Shown here: positions 6,624 through 15,266 of the stretch, one piece after another
Position numbering within the stretch: position 1 is the stretch's first letter
Layout of the letters: every line of letters starts with the position of its first letter
Assembly: GCF_003171675.1 (NCBI RefSeq)
Contig: NZ_QFZQ01000001.1
Coordinates: forward strand, 868,001 to 932,000
DNA: 64,000 nucleotides
Direction: 5' to 3'
DNA from: Reichenbachiella versicolor
GTDB lineage: Bacteria; Bacteroidota; Bacteroidia; Cytophagales; Cyclobacteriaceae
Position numbers and translations under genes: made by a program
The notes under the pieces: generated by a model
Told to the model about the DNA's origin: nothing
Seen by the model: only the letters and a program-made list of their open reading frames with translations
Database searches by the model: none

Positions 6624-8530
6624 TGGGCTATCATTATTTTTTGAGAATTCACGTACTCATCAGTCACAACATTTAGTATGTAAATGCCTTCTGAGAAGCT
6701 AGAAATATCAACTTTCTTTTCTGTCCCAGCTTTAGCTTCATTACCAGACATATCCCTTAATGAGTAACGCTGGAACTCTCCATCGATCTGAATGAAATTG
6801 CTAGCCGGGTTAGGATATAGCTTAATGATGTTTTTGGAAGAGACTACCGTTTCAGCCGCATTTTCTTCGCCAAATACTGGTCTAATCATCAATGACCCTA
6901 CTGGCATCACGTCAGTACCTTCGAACCAGTCCAGTCCACCAGTGTTGTAAGTCATTTTGCTCATACTACTAGTGTTTTTGTCCAATCCAATAGGGAAGTA
7001 TTCGTCTGTTTTTTGTTCGAAAATGATATAGAAGGTACCATTGACAGTAGCCGTATTACCAAATGTAAATCTTTGAAACTCATTAATGCTGGAAAAACCA
7101 CTGGCAAAGTTGCCTGAAGTAAGAATTGAAGCGGCATCCGTGACAGTTAGCTTATTGGTGATAAGTAGGTTAAACGAGTTGTTGATAGCCCCTGTTGCAT
7201 TTACAATTTTTGGAAAATAAATATCCACAGCTTCAACATAGTCAGTGACTGGGATATTAAATTCTATAGCAAGACGAGTATTGAATCCTCTACCACCAGC
7301 TGCTACTTCAGCTGTGCCATCATCATAGGCCAGTGAATTGAGAATAGTCAAGTCTACTCTTGAAGTGTCATTTATAGTGAAATTGTAAGTTTCGCTGGGA
7401 ATGTCAATGCCATTTTGGTCTTTGAAGTATTTTTCCTTATCCCTTACTTCAGTATATATAACTTCTGATGTCAAAAACAAGGTGTCTTCTGATAATGTTT
7501 CGATCAGAAACTTGTCGGTCGAAAGTGCTGGAATGTTACTGACAAGGTGTTTTCCTACTTCTAGCCTTCCAGTTTCATCATCAAGAGATCTACTATCTGT
7601 AAGAGCTCCATCATCACCAAATGATTCCGTGTAAACTAGTTCTTTGGTATTTGCAACAGTGTCACTACTGTATAGGTTATAATCATATTTTGCTGGACGG
7701 TCTTGTGGACCCAAATTATAAATACTGAAAGATAATTCTTCAAAAAGATCATTAGCGAACCCGTTCCACATGCTTTTGGTGATCATTGTGTAGTTTGAGA
7801 ATAACTTAGAGACAGGAGTTGCTATTGTTTGATCAATAATAGCTTTTGATGCAACATTGAACCTTTTAGCATTCATATATACATAGTCTAAATGCCATGC
7901 GTCAAACATTCCTGTAGGGCTACCTACATTCTCAAACTTAAACTGTAGACAATCATGTAGATATTTTGGTTCAGTTATATTAATAGCTTCATAAATAAAT
8001 TCTGTACTATCAGAGACTAAATCATCACCTCCATCTACTCTTAATATTTCATTCCATTTATTATCAGAATCGAGAAAATGTACCGAGAAATAATCTCCTT
8101 CAGAAGGCATATAGCCATTGCCACCTCGTTGTAGAAAAAAACTAAGAACCACATCATTTGCATCCGTAAGACCTGAGAGGTCTATAGGTCGGGATACTAG
8201 TACGTCACAAAGGACAGGTTGAAAAGATACAGTGTCTCGATGAGTGAAACCTTCCCTTGTAGTTCCATCAAATGTAGCCACATTTATGCTAGGAGGATCT
8301 ATCGCCCAAGTCGCATTAATATGAACATCACTACCTGCTTCCCAGAGTGTATCCGGTACGGATTCAGAAAAGGAAAAATCATCCCAAAAGGGTAATGATA
8401 ATACTCCATCCGTTTCTAAAGTTCTTTGTTTTGAAATAGCCTTTTTGGGTTTCTCAATAGGCCTAATGAAAATTTGTGCTTGTGCACTGCTAATTACAAA
8501 GGTCAGTATAACAATTAGGAATGATTTCAT
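6620..8530 (-). CDS. secreted protein of unknown function with T9SS C-terminal sorting domain
   Basis: A 636-residue exported protein. Residues 1-18 form a signal peptide ending 'SSAQA', followed by a mature part rich in beta strands. The C-terminal 80 residues hold a type A T9SS sorting domain: 'IIKLYPNPASNFIQI', then 'YSLRDMSGNEAKAG' and 'FSEGIYILNVVTDE'. It should therefore cross the outer membrane through the type IX system and stay attached to or leave the cell. A jelly-roll-like stretch (about 45-215: 'FWDDFS', 'LSFFLQRGGNGY', 'DAWHLDYVYMN') resembles choice-of-anchor domains of Bacteroidota surface proteins. No enzyme motif is visible. It overlaps by four bases (ATGA) with the upstream PASTA gene, so the two are co-transcribed. 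Confidence 0.85.
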   Translation of the reverse strand: MKSFLIVILTFVISSAQAQIFIRPIEKPKKAISKQRTLETDGVLSLPFWDDFSFSESVPDTLWEAGSDVHINATWAIDPPSINVATFDGTTREGFTHRDTVSFQPVLCDVLVSRPIDLSGLTDANDVVLSFFLQRGGNGYMPSEGDYFSVHFLDSDNKWNEILRVDGGDDLVSDSTEFIYEAINITEPKYLHDCLQFKFENVGSPTGMFDAWHLDYVYMNAKRFNVASKAIIDQTIATPVSKLFSNYTMITKSMWNGFANDLFEELSFSIYNLGPQDRPAKYDYNLYSSDTVANTKELVYTESFGDDGALTDSRSLDDETGRLEVGKHLVSNIPALSTDKFLIETLSEDTLFLTSEVIYTEVRDKEKYFKDQNGIDIPSETYNFTINDTSRVDLTILNSLAYDDGTAEVAAGGRGFNTRLAIEFNIPVTDYVEAVDIYFPKIVNATGAINNSFNLLITNKLTVTDAASILTSGNFASGFSSINEFQRFTFGNTATVNGTFYIIFEQKTDEYFPIGLDKNTSSMSKMTYNTGGLDWFEGTDVMPVGSLMIRPVFGEENAAETVVSSKNIIKLYPNPASNFIQIDGEFQRYSLRDMSGNEAKAGTEKKVDISSFSEGIYILNVVTDEYVNSQKIMIAH

Positions 8531-9384
8531 TCAGTTTCTTCTGCTAGTGTTAATGAAGGGACAATTTGATTTGAAGTAGTAGAATCCATTTCTACGATCC
8601 ACAGATCTACGGATTGACCAATCTTAGCTCTTTTTTTAGGACTTGGAACTTGTTTAAAAATAGTACCTGGTTCAGCGTCTTTTACATCATATTGATTACT
8701 GCCATCTGCATTTTTTTCATCTACTTTAATATGAACCTTACCAGACTCTTTGTAAAACACGTCTCCAAGTTTCAGACCATATCCTCTTAGAACAAAAGTA
8801 GCTTCTTCTAGTCCCATCTCTCTTAAGTCTAGCATAGGGAAAGTTTGGCTTCCAAGACCGTCACCGACTTCGAAATCAATTCGTGAGCCTTTTGCAATAC
8901 TAGACCCTTTACTGACTTTTCGACCTTTATAGTATTGCTCAAGTACAGTATTTAGAGCAAAGTCCGGTTTATAAGTAATATCCCCCATCAGCAGGCCTAG
9001 ACTTCTTAGTTCCAGTTGCGCATTCTTAAGTGATCGTCCATGTAGCGATGGGATTTTGACCTTTGGCGGGTTGGCACTATTGAGCGTTACATAGATCTTT
9101 CTATTCTGCTTCACTTTTGAATTTGGAAGTGGAAATTGTTTAAGAACTGCAAGTGGCTCATATTTAGGAGAGTAACCTGAATCCGCTTCAACTTCATATC
9201 TTAAGTCTCTATCCTCTAAGAATTTATCGAGATCTTCAAGAGGAATCCCTTCTAAATTGGGTACAGTCATACTCTCTCCATGATTGGTGATTATCGGGAA
9301 TACAATATAAAATGTCCCAAGTACGAGCGCTACTAATACAGCTATTGCAATACCTCCGTGGATGAAAAGATCTTTTTTAGTCAT
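8527..9384 (-). CDS. membrane-anchored PASTA-domain protein
   Basis: A 285-residue protein with a short cytoplasmic N-terminus, one transmembrane helix (about 9-32, 'IAIAVLVALVLGTFYIVF') and an extracytoplasmic part with three PASTA repeats: about 39-105 ('VPNLEGIPLEDLDKFLEDR'), 110-175 ('IPSLHGRSLKNAQLELRSL') and 178-265 ('FPMLDLREMGLEEATFVLR'). PASTA modules bind peptidoglycan stem peptides in other proteins. No kinase domain or transpeptidase domain is attached, unlike PrkC/StkP or PBP2x, so it is a stand-alone PASTA protein, a form frequent in Bacteroidota. It leads the two-gene operon with the T9SS cargo at 6620 and is divergent from ddl, which makes the D-Ala-D-Ala end of the same stem peptide. 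Confidence 0.88.
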   Translation of the reverse strand: MTKKDLFIHGGIAIAVLVALVLGTFYIVFPIITNHGESMTVPNLEGIPLEDLDKFLEDRDLRYEVEADSGYSPKYEPLAVLKQFPLPNSKVKQNRKIYVTLNSANPPKVKIPSLHGRSLKNAQLELRSLGLLMGDITYKPDFALNTVLEQYYKGRKVSKGSSIAKGSRIDFEVGDGLGSQTFPMLDLREMGLEEATFVLRGYGLKLGDVFYKESGKVHIKVDEKNADGSNQYDVKDAEPGTIFKQVPSPKKRAKIGQSVDLWIVEMDSTTSNQIVPSLTLAEETE

Positions 9385-9533
9385 TAGATTTTATTCTATG
9401 ATTATGTTTCAGAAACATGGCAAATTAATATATCATTTTATGAATTAAGGAGGACTTTGTAAAAGAATCCTCAAGGATCTTTTTTCCAGATGAATATTTT
9501 TAGCTCTAAATCTATCCTGTAAGGGTTTATTCA

Positions 9534-9541
9534 TAGATTTG
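9534..9541 (+). promoter_or_regulatory. candidate -7 box TAGATTTG immediately before ddl
   Basis: Exact TAnnTTTG match ending six bases before the ATG at 9548. If used, transcription would begin at or within a base or two of the start codon, giving a leaderless mRNA. No clear -33 box is seen. Confidence 0.4.
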
Positions 9542-9547
9542 CTGTCT

Positions 9548-10645
9548 ATGAAAGAAGGAAAGTTAAACATTGGGATATTATTTGGTGGTAAGTCTGCTGA
9601 ACATGAAATTTCATTGAAGTCAGCTAAGAATGTTATTGAAGCATTGGACAAAAATAAATTTAGTCCTGTTTTAATAGGTGTTGATAAGGATGGCAAATGG
9701 TTATTCAATGACGTGGATGGAGTGCTAGTAGAAGATCCTGATGGCTCTTTGACTATTAACCCAGACAGTTTACATGTAGCATTGGTACCTCAGTGTAATG
9801 GAAAACTTTTCAATTTAACTAGTGAAAAAGAGCTTCCTACTTTGGATGCTGTATTTCCAGTTATGCATGGACCATTGGCTGAGGACGGGACGATTCAAGG
9901 GCTGCTCAAGTTAGCCAATGTACCTTTTGTAGGAGCAGATGTTTTGGGTGCGTCTGTTGGAATGGATAAGGAAGTGATGAAACGCCTATTGGTAGAAGCT
10001 GATCTTCCAATTGGAAAGTATGTTACGGTTAGAGAACATGAAGAAAGACCATCATTTCAAACTGTAGTTGATCAACTTGGTTTACCTTGTTTTGTAAAAC
10101 CGGCAAATCTAGGTTCATCAGTAGGTATAAATCGTGTAGATGATGAATCACAGTATCAAAAGGCATTAGATGAGGCTTTTAGTTTTGATACAAAGATTAT
10201 TATTGAGGAATTTATAGACGGACGTGAAGTAGAATGTGCTGTATTAGGTAATGAGATGCCAAAAGCTTCGGTAGCAGGGGAAATTTCATTTACGCATTCC
10301 TTTTATTCATATGAAGCGAAGTATGAAGATGAGAAAGGGTTTAAAATTGATATACCGGCTCATATTTCAGATGATCAAATGGTAAAGGTAAGGCAAATGG
10401 CTATTGATACTTTTCAAGCTTTGGAGTGTGCAGGGTTTGGTAGAGTAGACGTATTTTTAACTAAAGATGACCGTTTACTTGTCAACGAAATAAATACTAT
10501 TCCAGGGTTTACAGCAATTAGTATGTATCCTATGTTGTGGGAAGCTACAGGTTTATCATACAAAGATTTAATTTCGGAGTTAATCGGTTTGGCTATTGAT
10601 CGTTTTCAAAAAGCTTCACGTCTGAATAGTTCTAAATCTAAATAA
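9548..10645 (+). CDS. ddl: D-alanine--D-alanine ligase
   Basis: ATP-grasp ligase of 365 residues joining two D-alanines for the peptidoglycan precursor. N-terminal 'IGILFGGKSAEHEISL' carries the glutamate that binds the first D-Ala; 'PVMHGPLAEDGTIQGLL' and 'FVKPANLGSSVGI' (phosphate-binding loop and catalytic serine region) and 'FGRVDVFLTKDDRLLVNEINTIPGF' (split here as 'GRVDVFL' and 'NEINTIPGF', metal-binding) complete the active site. Start chosen at ATG 9548 because this gives the usual N-terminus; a TTG nine bases upstream is in frame but lies within the promoter-like box. Convergent with the M43 protease gene, 18 bp apart. Confidence 0.95.
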   Translation: MKEGKLNIGILFGGKSAEHEISLKSAKNVIEALDKNKFSPVLIGVDKDGKWLFNDVDGVLVEDPDGSLTINPDSLHVALVPQCNGKLFNLTSEKELPTLDAVFPVMHGPLAEDGTIQGLLKLANVPFVGADVLGASVGMDKEVMKRLLVEADLPIGKYVTVREHEERPSFQTVVDQLGLPCFVKPANLGSSVGINRVDDESQYQKALDEAFSFDTKIIIEEFIDGREVECAVLGNEMPKASVAGEISFTHSFYSYEAKYEDEKGFKIDIPAHISDDQMVKVRQMAIDTFQALECAGFGRVDVFLTKDDRLLVNEINTIPGFTAISMYPMLWEATGLSYKDLISELIGLAIDRFQKASRLNSSKSK

Positions 10646-10663
10646 AGGTTCTCAGTTAAATAT

Positions 10664-13600
10664 TTACTTATTTATCATGACCGTCGAACTAAGAAAGGTT
10701 TGACCTCCAAAAATATGAATTACATATATTCCATTCGGAAGCTTAAGGTCTTGAAGTGTATAGATCTGATTCAGTGAATTAGGGAAAAACTGTTTGTGTA
10801 ATACGTCTCCACTCATGGAGATTAATTGAATCGTTATATCGTCTCTATTATTAAAATTGAGTTGAACATTAATTTCGTTTTGTGCAGGATTAGGAAAGGT
10901 TGATATTGGCTCATCAATTTTACTAGGAGGGGTAGAGGTTACAAAGAATTCAATGTCATCAACGAATATATTGTTACCATTTTGGCCAGTTCCCTTAAAA
11001 GCCACCCTCACATTTGATAAACCTGTAAATTCTGAAATGTCAACAGTCTCGAGTCTCCAATCTTCGTCTTCTTCAGGAATCCATTCCGTACCAGTTTCTG
11101 CTGTGGCTAAATCCTCATCTTTTTTATCATAAATAATGGAATTATAGTTTTGACCACAATCTTTAGAGACTAAAACTTGTAGTCTGTCATCTCCACCGCC
11201 TCTATAGCCATAGGATACTTCAAATCGTAAAGATGCCGAATCAAGACCTGAAAGGTCAAGAACTGGGCTAATAAACCAGTTTTCAATACCTAAATCTTTA
11301 ACTGAAAAGTATGGCCATTGAAGGTGTTTTTGTCTAAAGTCTTCGGTTGTATAAATCTGCAAATCAGTAGTTTGATCTGGGCGTATCATTGTCCAATCTT
11401 GATAGTCAAAGGTGTTGGAGAAATCTAATTTAATTGGAATGATATCCTCTTCTTCTGCATAAACAAAGAACGAACTGTCATAGTTATCTGAGGGGTTGTC
11501 ATCTTCTTCGCCATTCGGACCAGATAGTTTAAATTCAACCTTTACGGGATCTTTTAAAGGCGCATTGATGGTAAATCTAATTTTTTCAGTTTCGCCTCTA
11601 TTCATCTCTAACTCATTAAACTCATTTACCGTGGTAGTTTCTCCATAAGTGGTTGTAAGTGTGAAATTGTTGACTACTACTGGGGCGTCTACGCTACCAC
11701 CATTGTTTTTTATTTCTGCATTTATTGTTAAAGTTTCACTGCATGTCGTTAGAGGTACTTGACTAATAGATTCAATTTTCAAATCGTAATCGAAATACTC
11801 TATTTCTAACATTAGATTATCCAAATAGATATTGTTACCGTTGCCGTTTAATCCTAATATCGCAATTACTATGTCATCTTTATTAAGGTATTTATCATCA
11901 GTAATATCAATCGAATATGATTTCCAATCACCTGGACCTACCGGAGTGAAATCCAGTTTGTTTGATGTGGTGGTTGCAAGTTCGGTAGCCCACATGGTCT
12001 CAAGTATGTCATCCTTTTCAAATGTGGTTCCACAATCTTTTGATATCATAATGGCCAGACCATCAGACTCTATACCTGAAAGCTTACTGTAAGCATAGTC
12101 AAAGGACAGAGAGAACCTAGAGGCTCCAGATAAGTCTAAACTAGGGCTAATCAAATAATCCATTCCGTCATCAGATGAGCCATAGTAAGGTAGTTTTAAA
12201 GCATAATTTGGATCTGTTTCAAAAGGTGTATTGCGAATGATCCAATTACTTGTCGTTGCGTCAGGGTTTACGGTCGCCCATTGGCCAAATGATTGATCTT
12301 CAAAATTATTAAAAACCAGGTTTGGCGAACTAGTATCTACTGCTACAAATACTGTGGTTTCTTTATTGTTATTATCTACGTTTTCATCTCCTGTTCCATT
12401 AACTGACAAGATTTCAAATTCAATAATGTCTGAAGATTTAATTTCTATTTCCGAAAACATCACCTCATATGTTTCGAGTTCAAGTATAGGAATCTTACTA
12501 TCTGAACCATCAAGGTCTTCGACCGTAATGCTTTCTACAACAATATTGTTTTTGATAAGTCGGATATCGAAGTTGTCAATATCATTTGAGCCATAATTCC
12601 TAACCATAACTGATGGATTGACCAAACCACTACAGTTTCCAAATGTTGGGGATATGATTTTACTAATTCCAAGATCGAGGTCATAAGAAATTGGATCTTC
12701 AAGAGCTTTACTGCTAAATAGACTTTTTCTGCGAGGGCTGTTTTCCAGAATGATATTCATTCTGGTTGATTGATCCTCTGTAAATAAGTTCATGCATTCA
12801 TCGTTGGTGTAGTCCATGTAATTTTGAAACATTACTTTATGCGTTCCACAGCCTCCAAACACATCTTCATCAGGACACTTTCTCTGAAAATCAATGGATT
12901 GTGCAGGAGTATCGTAAAGCCAATCACCACCTATAGCTATTTCACGGTCATCATCTCGGATTTCACAGTTTCCTTCAAACGTATGAAATAATCCCAACCA
13001 GTGTCCTATTTCGTGAGTTAGGGTACGGCCATAGGATTGAAATTTTGTTGCGGTAACGTAGTTTTCACCTATATATCTATAGTTCATTATTACACCATCT
13101 GACTCATAGAATAACTCTAGTTCTCCTTCGAGTCCAGGCTCATCACTATTTGGGAATTGTGCTTCTCCCAATTTTACGACTTCCATATCAACCACCCAAA
13201 TATTTAGGTATTGGTCTGTTGGCCAATGAATAATCCTAGAGATTTTATCACCTTCTTCGAATCCAAATTTAGAGGTAGGATTGTAAGTTCTAGTTATACC
13301 ATTTGTAGGAAGACCCTCGGGATCTTGCTTAGCCAATTCAAATTTGATTTTGGTATTTGCTGCTACATCAACAAAATAAGAAGGGGTTTCCGTAGCATCT
13401 GGGTTTTGACGCAAATAATCTTCATTTAATGTGACCATTTGATCCAATATCCTAGCCTCTTCCAAGTTTGAGTCGAAGCCATTATAAATCACATGAAAAA
13501 CTACTGGGATGGTTTTTACTTCATCACTAGAAGTAGAAAGTGTTCTAGATTTATTAATTCTTTTGGATCGAATCCACTCTTCAAATTTCGGTCTTTGTCC

Positions 13601-13720
13601 ATTGAATGCAGGGTGATTGATTTTCTCATTGTGGATAGATGTTCCACAGCGATGCTGAGCATTTAAAGAATAGGCTATTGAGACAATAGCCAATAAAAGC
13701 GCAATGTTTTTCAATTTCAA
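10664..13720 (-). CDS. secreted M43-family (pappalysin/cytophagalysin-type) zinc metalloprotease with T9SS sorting domain
   Basis: A 1,018-residue exported protease. Signal peptide about 1-21 (ending 'SLNAQ'). The catalytic domain (about 70-335) has the extended zinc motif 'HEIGHWLGLFH' (H236, H240, H246; catalytic E237) and a Met-turn 'NYMDYTNDECM' (around 300-310), diagnostic of M43 metzincins. Two choice-of-anchor/MAM-like jelly rolls follow (about 470-640 and 760-925; 'YLISPSLDLSG' and 'WFISPVLDLSG'), separated by a beta-sandwich with 'TCSETLTINAEIKNNGG'. The end is a type A T9SS domain: 'ISTFPNPAQNEINV' to 'LPNGIYVIHIFGG'. The start codon is TTG at 13720; the upstream frame closes with TAG and no ATG would keep the signal peptide. 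Likely acts on extracellular protein. Confidence 0.9.
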   Translation of the reverse strand: MKLKNIALLLAIVSIAYSLNAQHRCGTSIHNEKINHPAFNGQRPKFEEWIRSKRINKSRTLSTSSDEVKTIPVVFHVIYNGFDSNLEEARILDQMVTLNEDYLRQNPDATETPSYFVDVAANTKIKFELAKQDPEGLPTNGITRTYNPTSKFGFEEGDKISRIIHWPTDQYLNIWVVDMEVVKLGEAQFPNSDEPGLEGELELFYESDGVIMNYRYIGENYVTATKFQSYGRTLTHEIGHWLGLFHTFEGNCEIRDDDREIAIGGDWLYDTPAQSIDFQRKCPDEDVFGGCGTHKVMFQNYMDYTNDECMNLFTEDQSTRMNIILENSPRRKSLFSSKALEDPISYDLDLGISKIISPTFGNCSGLVNPSVMVRNYGSNDIDNFDIRLIKNNIVVESITVEDLDGSDSKIPILELETYEVMFSEIEIKSSDIIEFEILSVNGTGDENVDNNNKETTVFVAVDTSSPNLVFNNFEDQSFGQWATVNPDATTSNWIIRNTPFETDPNYALKLPYYGSSDDGMDYLISPSLDLSGASRFSLSFDYAYSKLSGIESDGLAIMISKDCGTTFEKDDILETMWATELATTTSNKLDFTPVGPGDWKSYSIDITDDKYLNKDDIVIAILGLNGNGNNIYLDNLMLEIEYFDYDLKIESISQVPLTTCSETLTINAEIKNNGGSVDAPVVVNNFTLTTTYGETTTVNEFNELEMNRGETEKIRFTINAPLKDPVKVEFKLSGPNGEEDDNPSDNYDSSFFVYAEEEDIIPIKLDFSNTFDYQDWTMIRPDQTTDLQIYTTEDFRQKHLQWPYFSVKDLGIENWFISPVLDLSGLDSASLRFEVSYGYRGGGDDRLQVLVSKDCGQNYNSIIYDKKDEDLATAETGTEWIPEEDEDWRLETVDISEFTGLSNVRVAFKGTGQNGNNIFVDDIEFFVTSTPPSKIDEPISTFPNPAQNEINVQLNFNNRDDITIQLISMSGDVLHKQFFPNSLNQIYTLQDLKLPNGIYVIHIFGGQTFLSSTVMINK

Positions 13721-13794
13721 GGTTCTAGACAGTCATATATCTTGTGAAGATACAACGGTTAACTAGATAAAAAATTGAATAATTGAGAAAAGAG

Positions 13795-14046
13795 TTAGGC
13801 AGTAGTTGCATTTACTGCTTTTACAGCTGTAATCTCTGGAGCCATTTTTTTAATGGCTTCCTCTATACCAGCTTTCATAGTCATATGAGACATAGGGCAA
13901 GTTTCACAAGAACCTAGCAGTTCTACGTTAACTACATTGTCGCTATCTATTTCTACCACCTTTACATCTCCGCCATCTTCCGCAAGATAAGGTCTTATAT
14001 TTTCGATAGCCTTTTCAACTCTTGTTAACAAATCTTGATTTTCCAT
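13795..14046 (-). CDS. NifU-like Fe-S scaffold protein
   Basis: An 83-residue protein made only of the NifU C-terminal domain. The CxxC pair in 'GSCETCPMSHMT' (residues about 51-54) binds a transferable [4Fe-4S] cluster. Characteristic NifU sequence 'IRPYLAEDGGDVKVVEI' is at residues 17-33. It lies 23 bp after mrp in the same orientation, so the two Fe-S assembly/transfer proteins form an operon. Confidence 0.93.
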   Translation of the reverse strand: MENQDLLTRVEKAIENIRPYLAEDGGDVKVVEIDSDNVVNVELLGSCETCPMSHMTMKAGIEEAIKKMAPEITAVKAVNATTA

Positions 14047-14069
14047 ATTGTAAAGTAATTAGAAATCTT

Positions 14070-15155
14070 CTAGTTTATTTCTACGACTTTTGATTTTTCT
14101 TGTGTCGCATTTCGTATTGCTACCTTCCTAGCTACTGTCTGAGCTAGTTCAGTAAAAGCATTTTCCGTTATACCATCTTTCATTACAGCAGGAAAACCGC
14201 TGTCTCCACTCTCCCTAATTGATTGTACAATGGGGATTTCACCTAAGAAGTTTACGTTTTCTTTCTCGGCTAGGTTTTTTCCTCCATCTTGTCCAAAGAT
14301 GTAGTATTTGTTTTCAGGAAGCTCTTCTGGAGTGAAATAAGCCATATTCTCTATAACTCCTAAAATAGGAACATTGATCTGTGGCAATTTGAACATTGAA
14401 AGACCTTTTTGAGCATCCGCAATAGCTACCTTTTGAGGAGAGGTGACAATAATGGCGCCAGTAACTGGAACTGATTGTACTAGGGTTAGGTGAATATCAC
14501 TTGTTCCGGGAGGTAGATCAATTAATAAATAATCTAATTCTCCCCACTGCACATCACTGACAAATTGCTTAAGTGCGGAACTTGCCATAGGTCCTCTCCA
14601 GATGACAGCGTTATCTTTTGGTACTAAAAATCCGATTGACGCTAATTTAACTCCATATTTTTGAATAGGGACGATTAAGTTCTTATCCCCTTCCTTAATC
14701 ATTTCAGGTTGTTCATATTCGCAATTGAACATGGTTGGGATAGATGGACCAAATATGTCTGCATCAATGATTCCGACATTGGCTCCGCTTTTCGCTAGAG
14801 CCACGGCTAAGTTCGAAGTGACTGTTGATTTTCCTACTCCTCCTTTGCCAGAGCTTACAGCAATGATGTTTTTAACTCCAGGAAGAGTGAAAGATTGTTG
14901 GCGAGTTGAAGTGACATCGGCTGTCATATTAATACTAATCTCTTCTCCTGAAGCAATTTTTTCAACTGCTTTGATACAGTCGTTCTTGATTTTTTCTTTC
15001 AGAGGACAGGCTGGAGTAGTCAACTCTACAGAAAAAGAGATTTTACTGTCATCAATTTGGATATCCTTAATCATATTTAAAGTGACCAAGTCTTTCTTTA
15101 AATCAGGATCTTCTACTGTACTTAATGCTTTGAGTAAATCTTTCTCAGTAACCAT
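14070..15155 (-). CDS. apbC: Mrp/NBP35-family P-loop ATPase, Fe-S cluster carrier
   Basis: A 361-residue protein with an N-terminal MIP18/DUF59 domain (about 1-80, 'ALSTVEDPDLKKDLVTLNMI') and a deviant-Walker P-loop ATPase: 'AVSSGKGGVGKSTVTSNLAV', 'IIDADIFGPSIP', 'YLLIDLPPGTSD'. It is thought to load or transfer [4Fe-4S] clusters to apo-proteins. The CxxC that most bacterial Mrp proteins carry after 'ENM' is absent: the stretch reads 'ENMAYFTPEELPENKYYIFG'. Start set at ATG 15155, which gives the usual N-terminus; an upstream in-frame ATG at 15215 would add 20 residues unlike the family. Divergent from dnaG. Confidence 0.88.
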   Translation of the reverse strand: MVTEKDLLKALSTVEDPDLKKDLVTLNMIKDIQIDDSKISFSVELTTPACPLKEKIKNDCIKAVEKIASGEEISINMTADVTSTRQQSFTLPGVKNIIAVSSGKGGVGKSTVTSNLAVALAKSGANVGIIDADIFGPSIPTMFNCEYEQPEMIKEGDKNLIVPIQKYGVKLASIGFLVPKDNAVIWRGPMASSALKQFVSDVQWGELDYLLIDLPPGTSDIHLTLVQSVPVTGAIIVTSPQKVAIADAQKGLSMFKLPQINVPILGVIENMAYFTPEELPENKYYIFGQDGGKNLAEKENVNFLGEIPIVQSIRESGDSGFPAVMKDGITENAFTELAQTVARKVAIRNATQEKSKVVEIN

Positions 15156-15235
15156 ATCACTGCTCTTATTTTCAATTTTGCCGCAATTTAAGGTATATGG
15201 TAAATATTGACTCACTACATCATTTATTTTAGTTT

Positions 15236-15243
15236 TAGATTTG
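15236..15243 (+). promoter_or_regulatory. candidate -7 box TAGATTTG for dnaG operon
   Basis: Exact TAnnTTTG match 23 bp before the dnaG ATG; transcription would start near 15250. A TTG lies at 15207-15209, 26 bp upstream, somewhat further than usual. Confidence 0.4.
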
Positions 15244-15266
15244 TCGTCTAATCCAAATTCAATTAA

